Origin: Rostratula benghalensis
Taxonomy: Eukaryota > Chordata > Aves > Charadriiformes > Rostratulidae
Assembly: GCA_013399305.1 (NCBI GenBank)
Contig: VXAI01000015.1
Location: forward strand, 1,435,965 to 1,499,964
DNA: 64,000 bases
Reading direction: 5' to 3'
The notes beneath the pieces are model-generated. The model saw nothing but the letters and a program-made list of their open reading frames with translations. It made no database searches and was not told where the DNA came from. Within the stretch, counting starts at the first letter, position 1. The number at the start of each line of letters is the position of its first letter. Positions 55,601-64,000 of this stretch are shown piece after piece. Position numbers and translations under genes: made by a program.

Positions 55601-58600
55601 TGAATTCAACTTAAAAATAGTTAAATCTTGGTGAGCATCAAAATAGTATATTGTCAGGAAATTGTGTTTTTTTAAAAAATAGACTTAAGTTTATAATAAA
55701 AATGTGTTAAAAATAGTTCTTTCTAAATCCTGTGTTAATTACTTTGAAGGCTACGCTGATAGATTGGGTTTTTTCCCTCCAGGAATAAGCTTATATTAGT
55801 GATACTAAATGTTTCATTCACAAAATGCCAACAACCCAATTTGCTGTATTCTAACACTGTAAATAATGATTTATTTTTTCCCCTTGTGTAATAATAAGGT
55901 AGCTTGTATCAAACACAAATTTTCTGTGATACCAAAACTTAGAAAATTAAAATTCTTCTCAACACTATGCAGACATGAGAATATTGTGAGTGTTTTCTTA
56001 TTTTTGATAAAATGTGCTGAAGAAATACCTGTGTGTAAAGGACAGTCTGAATTGTTCTTTCAGTTGTTACTAAATGTCTCGGAGCTTGTTTTAATTTAAA
56101 AATTTGAAGGATTTAATTGTAAAATGAGGGATTAATGTGTATGTGTACCTTCCTCATGGAAAGAATTGTGATAGGGCTGTGCAAGAGAGGAGGAGGAGGA
56201 GGGCTGAGGTTTGCAGATAGACCATCTCTGTTGTCATTCGGGACTCTGTAGAGGTGTGGGAAGGTGTTTGGTTGAGGAAGCACCCGCAGCCTCAGCAGTG
56301 CTTCCCCCCCCTGTGACCTGCAGCCTAAGGCCAGCTGTACCAGTTGGGAGTATGGATTTCCCAGTTTGAGAGTCTGTCAGATCCAGAAGGTGGATGCTGT
56401 GCTTCGTGGCTAATGAATCTGCTGAACTGACTTCCCACCAGAGAAACGCTCTGCCTTACGCTGCCACAGTTTAATGTGATTAGAAACTTTGCTCTAAAGA
56501 AATGACCATCTGGTTCCAAGTTCTGAAAACTCAATACCTTATTAAAATTGAATTGTATCTATTTGTGTAGAAATGGAGATTGTGGGGGAAGTAATGTGAT
56601 AAATTGCCATGTATTTTTTTTAATCCCCTGTATTGCCATCAGTTTACAAGGCTGAGCACTTAACAGTGGTGTGGTTATTTAAACCATACACAAACTTCTC
56701 CCTAGTTAAGTCACCATAGCTGACTTCATTTATGGCCATCTGTTCCCAGTACACCTATCTCTTCTGGCTGGTCCAGCTCGTTTCTAGCAAGCTGTGTGTC
56801 TAAGGTGTTTATGGCAAGCCTAGTGTCTTCTGATTAGCCAAACTAATTTCAAAGTGTTCTTACATTGCTGAGGTCTTGTCTATGTGTAAACTTGCACCAG
56901 TTTTGTGAAGTGTGTATAATTTATTTTTTTTTAATTTTTGCTTTTATGATGGTTTTAGGATTTAACTTAAAGTCTTAATTATATTTAGGTAGAATTACTC
57001 TTTAAAATAGAAATAAGAGAAATTAACCAGTCTTTCACTAACCTTAACTAAATCTTTGACAACGTATTGTTTTCAGAGTCAGGAGATATGGAAACTGACT
57101 GCAGCAGATCAGAATTATTTTGCTTGATGAGGAACAGTCTGGAGTAATCAGCTAGAGAGTGGATTGCACGTGTAAGTGATTTCTCAGACTAGTTCATGTG
57201 AAAACAAGGTGCTCTCTCAAGGAAGCAGGCTCTGCAGTTATTTAATAAGGAAATAATTCTTGAAGCCGTGAAAACTGACAAGAACAGGAGCAAAGCCCAA
57301 ACCCCTATATTTAAGAGTTGAACAGTTACTAGTATCTGCAGCTATACATCAGATTTATGACCACTGGTGTATTTTTTCCAATACACAAATTTAAGTGTGG
57401 AATATCTTTGTCCATTTCTGTCACATTAGACATTAACCACTGACTTAAGACCTGTTCATATTTGAAAGACTTGTTTGTGTAACTAATTTGCTATGGTCTC
57501 CTACTGAAAATGCAACCTGCGGTACATTCTAAATAAATGACATTTGTAGAAATACTTTTTAAAGTTTTAATGGGGTTTGTGGAATATAGTTTTTCTGTTA
57601 CACCTTTAAGTAATCTAATGACATGGTAAGTACAAACCAGGTGCTAGTGCGATTCTGGATTAGATGTTATGTACAGCAAACTTTATTTTATAGACCACTG
57701 CAAATATTTAATGAACTTTGTATCTCAAACTTACTTTTAAGCTGGAGAAGTCCAGCTTTTTGTTGTTTATCAGCCACGACTCTACAAATTTACATCAGCT
57801 GCTTCACTGTATTGTAGATACCAACTGTTGTATCCAGATGTGCAATTTACTTCTGAGTTAACAGAGAAGCTAATGGTATCACTAGTTCTTGCCTATTCGT
57901 GTTGTGCTGGCTCTCCTCATTTCAAGTGGCTGAAAGGATATAGGTTTCTAATGTTGTTTTGCATAAAAGCAATTAGAGCTATGTAAACATCAACAAAGAC
58001 ACATTGGACATTGAAACGACTGAATATTTTGCATCCTTTAGAAGGTATTTCTCAAGACCATTCTACTAGGTATAAAGTCCCATTGCTTCATATAAACAGT
58101 GCTTATCAGTTTAAGTATCTTACCTTGTTTGCTGGTACATGAATCACTGTTGGCTTTGTGAGTTTCAGCAGCATCATATAGTGATATTGCATCCCAGTGA
58201 AGGAGAATTACACTTCATCAATGGTTTTAAACAGAAGGGTTGGTGACTCTTCAAAACTATTCAGAGGCCTACGTTATTCTAATGTAAGTAGTTCCTTGTA
58301 GGAATGGTTTAGGAACCCATCTGTAAATAAAGTACTAGAAGTCTTGTAACATGTAACTTGACATGCCCCATCAGTGCAGTTAGGAAATACATGTTAGATT
58401 AGTTCTGTTTTAAGCAAATACTTATCAAATGGAAAGTATCTTTTGTAAGAATCTAGAAAATGATGTGGGGTGTCCGTTTAGCCTACTGAAAAGTCATTAT
58501 TAGGTAATAATTTCATGATCTATATCGTAACAAACTTGAACAACTAAATGAAAGTTGTGAGTAGGCCTGGCTTGGACACAGAACTGTCTGGCCTTGCTTA

Positions 58601-61600
58601 GACTCTGCCAGCAGCATGCTGTGTGTGGTCAGCCAGATGTCCTCTGTTCTGAGCACTGCGAGTCTGAGTGAAAACCAGCTTTCACCGAACACCTAATTGC
58701 TGATCTTTAAAGGTCCTGCCAGTGACCCTGAACAGTTCACAGGTCTCTCTCTACATGGGCTGGCAAATCTATTTCTTTTGTAGTAAGCAAAAATCCAGTA
58801 AGAACAGTAGAATTATTGATTCTGGTCACCATTTAATGGCAACAGCTAATATGAGCTAGGAGCTAAATTGCCCAGTGACCAATAAAAGATTCCAGGGGTT
58901 TTCAGTTCTTTCAAGTGTGCAAAATAAAATAAGTTTCTTAAGTACGTAGCTGAGATTTCCAGCTAACTAGGGTCATTTCCAGCTGGCAGGGTTTGATATG
59001 AAAATTGCATGGTAATCAAGATTTCTTGATGCTTCCTCTGTTATGAGTTTCCTTTCATCTTACCAGCTTTGAGAATGGTACCCTGGCATGTGCCTCCAAC
59101 ACAGATTCTGTGGTTGGCCCTTTCTTTTTTGAGGTAAAACCTCAAAGTAAAAATTTGGAAAAAGACTTGCAATTGCTAGCCATGCTCTGCCAGATTATTT
59201 TTAGGTTGTTCTTTGTATTAGTTCTTTGGGTAGTCATTAAATCTTTTCCGAACTCATGCTGCCATTGCTGTTTACCTCAGTGCTGCCAAAATCTTCTGGC
59301 ACGCTAATCGGGTAGTGTGAATCCAGAAACTACAGTCCTTGAAATAAAGGTGTTCCAGGAGAGCAACTCTGAGATGTGCTTATTCTGCTGTAGTCCAGTC
59401 CTTCGCAGACATCCTTACAGCTTGAACAGTCAGGCCATCTCATGGCTTTAGACTCCCGAGATTGAATGTTGCTCAGCAGTGCTTTATGCTGTCTTGGAAA
59501 TAGAGCATTTTCAAGAACAGGAATGTTAGTGGGAAGGAAAGGAGGTGAATTGTGGGAACAGTTGGACACCAAATTACAGAAACTTACTGTTTTCTTATAG
59601 GCAATCTACAATGTGCAGCAGAAGAAAGAACTCTCAAACCACAGTTCTGCATAACGCTGTAGCCTGGTGAGATGGAATGTCTCAGCCCTGCTCGGGAAAT
59701 GCTGGTTCTGCATGGCTGCACTCTTGCACAGCAAAAGTGCCTTCATCCAAAGGATGACTGCAGTGCAGGCCAGGCTTGCACAATGATCTTTTGAGATCAG
59801 TTGAGGTTTGGAGATGCAATTTTTATTGCTATGAAAACCATGATTCTTTGTGCCCTGATACCACATACTCACCCTGCTATCTCTAGTTATCACTGGGAGA
59901 TTAAAAAAAAATAATGCAAATTTGCTTACTGGTGAGTACCTGCCTTCAGAACAGGAGTGGCTTGAAAGATTGGGCCTCTTAATGGGGCTGTTAGAGACTG
60001 GAGAAGCCTTTTAGCGTGCCAGGGTGGGAAAGGGAGAAGATTCCGAAGGGTGGAAGGAGCAGGAGCACTGAATTCTCAACTGGCAAAGCTGCCTTTGAGA
60101 ACCCGACTTTATACAACTGAAAATGCTTACTGAGAGTAAGGAGGTGCAGAGAACCGTGTAGGAATAGTCTCCTTAACTCCTGTATTCAAACCAATGAATG
60201 TTAGTGTCTCAGAAAGGCTTTGTCCTTAAAAAGAATGAAATTAAAGTAAATAACTAACCTCCAAATGTGTATCTTAAAATGAACTTCTGCTTATTTCTCC
60301 CTAGCTCCTATTAGACACTTGACAGGATGCTTCTGTTGCTCACCTTAAAAGGAAACTTGCACGTCTGCACTAAAAATGCAGATCTGACTGTCACTGGGGA
60401 GAAAACTTTACTACTTTTCAATCTGCAGGAAATGCATTTGAGTAAGTGTCTTACTGTCCATTACGGGGTGCTAACCAAACTCTATAAACGGTCTATAACA
60501 CTTCTTATGAAAACACTTTCCAGTTCAAAATAAAAATGTCAGTGGAAAAGTCATCAGGGTTCTTCACCAAAAATGCTGCTTCAGCAGGGAGAAGGAAAGG
60601 GCTTGAATGGATGGAAGTGATAAAGTCTGCTCATGTCATGCAAGTGGTGCTAAACTCCTGACCCAGGTGTGCTGTTGGAATGTATCTTCTGGCTTGGCTT
60701 TATTGAAAAGGAATCCTGTCACTGTGCTGAGAGTGGTCAGCAATAGGCAGTGAACTGGGGAGATTTGCTTCCAAAGTACACTTTAGATCCAACCTCAAAT
60801 GGTGGTATAGATGTGCCTGAAGGCTTTCAGATTGGTGTGTGGAGTCTTGTTCTCTGTAAAGGTGTTGACCTTTTGATTACTTACAAGGATGTTACGAGTC
60901 ATTTATTTCAATAAGCTGGCATGACAAGGAGTAGTGAAGCAGTGAAAATATTCTGTGTCCCCCAAGCATTCAAAAATAACTTAAGTAGATGTTGTCCCTC
61001 CCTTGCCTCAAAAACCTAAGTCTGGAGTTCATTTTAGTTGCCTTCTGGCTTTAGTCCCTTTCGGGTGAAACTTGACATTTTTAAAGTTGTTCTCAGCGGG
61101 CTAGTGAATACTTTTTGGGGGGAGGGGGAGGGAGTTGTTAGCAAAAGCTGAGTTTTCACATAACCATATGCCTTCAGGCTGGAATTTGCTGGATTTGCTT
61201 ATATTAAAGCTGATGTTTGCAATTATTTTTTTTTTTTTTTTAGCTGCAAAGTTGGGGATCCTTACTTGATGTTTTGTTACCTTTTACTTGTTCTTAGTAC
61301 CTCAAAGACTGTGGAGCTCATCTAATTTCAAAATGGGCAATGATAATGTCTTTTTGGAACAGAGCTGGAATATGTACTTTCTAGGGCAAGCTTAAAGAAC
61401 AGCCAACAGAAGCTGCAAATGTGGCTTTTGTTGTCTCACGCAGCAGTTACTTTATCTGCTTGTTGGCAGCTGCAAATGGGGATTAGCTGAGGAAGAGAGC
61501 AGGAGGGAGGGAGCAAGCTGCAGCTCCCGGTCTTGATTTCTAAACTTCCAGGTGGCCTTGAACCCTTCCTCCCGGAGGAGGGTTTGCTGCTGGGTGGTGC

Positions 61601-61780
61601 CCCCTGAGTGTGAACAGAGGAGCTATTGACACACAGTGCGCTTTAGAAAGCGGATTTGGTGAACCTTCTGACGTTACCTTAAATTACCTCTTATTTCTGC
61701 CTCCCGATGCTAATGGCTGGGTTTAGGAAGAACCCTGTAGTGTCGTTTCAGCTACGTTTGCACTCATTCATTTTAGTTAA
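52620..61780. other. Gene-poor spacer between RANBP1 and ZDHHC8
   Basis: About 9 kb of mostly AT-rich unique sequence. Scattered AATAAA hexamers occur on the plus strand (for example 54594-54599 and 55300-55305). I see no coding exon with recognisable sequence on either strand, no CR1 tail and no small-RNA hairpin that I could support. It may include extended RANBP1 3' ends, a long noncoding RNA or ZDHHC8 enhancers. Confidence 0.5.
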
Positions 61781-62339
61781 ATTTGGCGGAGTGCGGCCGT
61801 TCTCGTAGTCCTGTGAATCTGGGCTGAGCAGAAAGAAATGCGGGGGGGTTATTCGCCGAGCAAGCCATGGACCATCTGCGGCCGAATCTACCGCAGGCCC
61901 CGATCCTGCAACGCGCTCCGGGGGGGGACGGGGGGGGTCCCCGGCTCCGCGCGGGGCGCGGCGGGGAGCTCTGCGGCAGCGGCACCGAGCGCTTTGATGC
62001 CCGGCTTTTGTAGAGCTCGATAAACGGCTTCGGCGTGGGTTTTTTTTTTTTTTTTTTTTTNNNNNNNNNNNNNNNNNNNNNNNNNNNNNNNNNNNNNNNN
62101 NNNNNNNNNNNNNNNNNNNNNNNNNNNNNNNNNNNNNNNNNNNNNNNNNNNNNNNNNNNNNNNNNNNNNNNNNNNNNNNNNNNNNNNNNNNNNNNNNNNN
62201 NNNNNNNNNNNNNNNNNNNNNNNNNGGGGTGGGATTTCCTGTGCGGGAGGTCAGCTGCTCGCCCCGCGCCCGCTCTCCCCGCGTCCTGCCGGCTCCCTCC
62301 TCTCGGCTGGGATTTACCCCGTGATGTGTGAGCTACAGG
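61781..62339 (+). promoter_or_regulatory. ZDHHC8 CpG-island promoter and 5' UTR (interrupted by a gap)
   Basis: G+C rises sharply from about 61780. Two G8 runs at 61920-61927 and 61930-61937 can form a G-quadruplex. An assembly gap removes an unknown length of the core promoter. The island continues into intron 1 to about 62.9 kb. Confidence 0.65.
62061..62225. other. Assembly gap (165 N)
   Basis: A run of N preceded by about 21 T residues (62040-62060) and followed by GGGGTGGG. The true length and sequence are unknown. Open frames crossing it are meaningless. Confidence 0.99.
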
Positions 62340-62443
62340 ATGCCCAGCAGCACTGGAAAGAGGTTTAAACCTACTAAATACATCCCTGTCTCCACAGCAG
62401 CTGCCTTATTAGTGGGTTCGACTACTTTATTTTTTGTTTTCAC
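62340..62443 (+). CDS. ZDHHC8: ZDHHC8 first coding exon (partial gene)
   Basis: Golgi/plasma-membrane DHHC palmitoyltransferase; only the first exon is in the window. It encodes [18 protein letters not shown] then [16 protein letters not shown] and two bases of Thr35, followed by donor GTAAGT. The KPxKYIPV start and first membrane helix are shared by ZDHHC8 and its paralogue ZDHHC5. The TAAALLVG and FFVFT residues, and the position downstream of RANBP1 on the same strand as in human 22q11, favour ZDHHC8. The ATG has A at -3. The catalytic DHHC domain lies beyond the right edge. Confidence 0.9.
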
Positions 62444-64000
62444 GTAAGTACCGCTCTGGCGGAGGGGGTCCCGGGCGGGGGCCTGGGTTGGGGCTGCCCG
62501 GCCCCGGGAAGGGGTGGCGGAGGGGGGCGGCGGGGCTTGACAGCTCCTCCGGGCCCTGCCGGTCCCGCTCCCGGCCCGCCTCCCGTTATCCCTTCCCGGC
62601 TCCGGCTTTGTGGAGGCTCCTTCTCGCTCCGCATGGCAGAACGTGTCTGAAAGTCAGATCCACCATTTCGCGGCACACAAGACCCCGTCAGACTCCGGCG
62701 CGGCACAGCAGCCACGCCGCTAATCCGCAGCCCCGCTCCGCTCTGCTCCGCGCAGGCAGGGCCGGCGGCCGGGAGGGAGCGTCGCCGTCCCCCGCCGCCC
62801 CGGGGGAGTCTGGCTGGGGAGGGAAGGAGGGAGAGCCGGCCTCTGCCGCCGCCGGTCTCGCCTGGGCTGCGGGGTTTATCCGGCAGAGCCTTTGGAACTG
62901 GAAGGAACCCTGTTCGTAGCGTTACAGATTCTACGTGTTTTTATGTAACTGTCCCTAAAAGCCTGAGGATCTAATGAACAAATCTAGATTTGTGTGAAGG
63001 GGGGAGGGGGAAACTTTTCCCCCCCACTCCCTGTTTCTTGTCTCGTTCCCTTCTCCCTTAAATGCAAACCCGAGCTCTGGCGGTCAGCTTGCGGATCTCC
63101 TGTAGTTATATTAATATGTGAGTGGTGTAGTGCTTTAGCTTTCTGTTTCCTCTCCCTTTATATAAACTTGAGTTATGTGGATTGCCAGCCCTTCCTATGC
63201 TGGGGTAACGGCAGCTTCCCTGCAGAGGCGGTGTTGGTATTTTGGGAGAGATGCTACAGAACTGCTCTGAAATGAGCTTTGACGAGGCTGCTTTCCGTGA
63301 AGGTGGAAAGATTGCTATCGGATATTAAGATTTGTTGTTTCACTCATTTTGAAACGCTGTTTTCTGTGTTTCGCCATTGCTAATTTTTATCAGAGCTCAG
63401 TGGAGGTGTTAGAAGGAGAAGGCTGTATAGCAGTGGGAGTACCTGTCTGTGTCTTTATCTCCCTTGGTTTGGCTGTGATATGATTCTCGATGTTTCAAAA
63501 TGCTCATTACTGGTAGGGTAATCTTTATGTAGGGTTTCAGAATAAAATGTAAGTGTTGTTTTGTCTACAGTTTCTTAAATCGGGAGGGGTTTTAACACTG
63601 TGTTATACTCTTGACTTAATGTGGCTTGATTTCTCGTTGCTTGTTTTCCATGCATTTGATATGAAGCGCTAGTAAATCTTTTCAGGGTATTATACGATTT
63701 CAGCCCCGAGAACTGGTACAAGTATAAGCCTATCATTCATCATTTGGGCACCTAATTATGGTTTGGCGCTCGCAGGCAAACAGAAGACAGAAGTTGGCTT
63801 CTGCGATGAACTCGTTTGACACTGGTGACCATTTCCTAAAATGGTTTTGTAGTCATAAAACGGGGTCTCAACACCGGCATGGGTTTTTCCTACATATTGA
63901 GAAACGGATGCCTATGCTAAGGTTGTTTTGGGAGCTCGTATGTGTTTTTTTTTTTTCACATGGTACTTCCAGTGTAGAGCTGCAGAATGCTTAGTGATGT
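62444..64000 (+). other. ZDHHC8 intron 1 (continues past window)
   Basis: GC-rich for about 450 bp, then mixed composition. I found no second exon, which should begin with codons for CPWL-like residues after the split Thr. No repeat seen. Confidence 0.6.

Noticed and set aside
59330..59893. Two minus-strand open frames of 80 and 95 codons
   Set aside because: No recognisable sequence, no splice context and no promoter; lengths are within chance expectation.
62035..62331. 98-codon open frame across the N run
   Set aside because: It reads through unknown bases, so its frame has no meaning.

Overview
The window is vertebrate nuclear DNA, almost certainly from a bird. The evidence is two CR1 retrotransposon remnants, one ending in the typical ATTCTATGATTCTA tail, compact introns, and a block of genes known from human 22q11.2 (avian chromosome 15). 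All genes are multi-exon with GT-AG introns, so I rebuilt coding exons from splice sites, reading-phase continuity and family knowledge. Every junction given below keeps frame.

Layout: (1) 545-8439, minus strand: eleven coding exons of a GLUT11-class sugar transporter (SLC2A11-like, probably SLC2A11B); its short first coding exon was not found. (2) 10641-11267: a CR1 remnant. (3) About 11.7-12.6 kb: a CpG-rich promoter, then DGCR8 on the plus strand, with a noncoding exon near 12.2-12.3 kb, 13 coding exons at 18037-29688 (775 aa) and a 3' UTR of up to about 3.7 kb. (4) 35140-42626, minus strand: TRMT2A, 11 coding exons, 643 aa, tail-to-tail with DGCR8. (5) A 601-bp CpG-rich bidirectional promoter. 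(6) 43228-52340, plus strand: RANBP1, 6 coding exons, 209 aa. (7) About 9 kb with no recognisable gene. (8) 62340-62443, plus strand: first coding exon of ZDHHC8 just after a 165-base assembly gap; the rest of that gene lies beyond the window.

How the genes work: DGCR8 is the RNA-binding partner of Drosha in the Microprocessor. Its own mRNA carries two conserved hairpins here: one in the 5' UTR matching human pri-miR-3618, and one in the coding region matching human mir-1306. These are the known Microprocessor self-cleavage substrates, so the window holds a complete autoregulatory loop. TRMT2A makes 5-methyluridine in tRNA, RANBP1 is a Ran-GTP co-regulator, and ZDHHC8 is a palmitoyltransferase; they share chromosomal neighbourhood, not a pathway.

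I found no wholly new system. The items most worth a second look are the DGCR8 hairpins with their upstream-ORF cluster, the placement and possible pigment role of the GLUT11-like gene beside DGCR8, a G/T-skewed island with a G-quadruplex motif in the DGCR8 3' UTR, and a ZNF143/THAP11-like site in the TRMT2A/RANBP1 promoter. No tRNA, rRNA or CRISPR array was seen.
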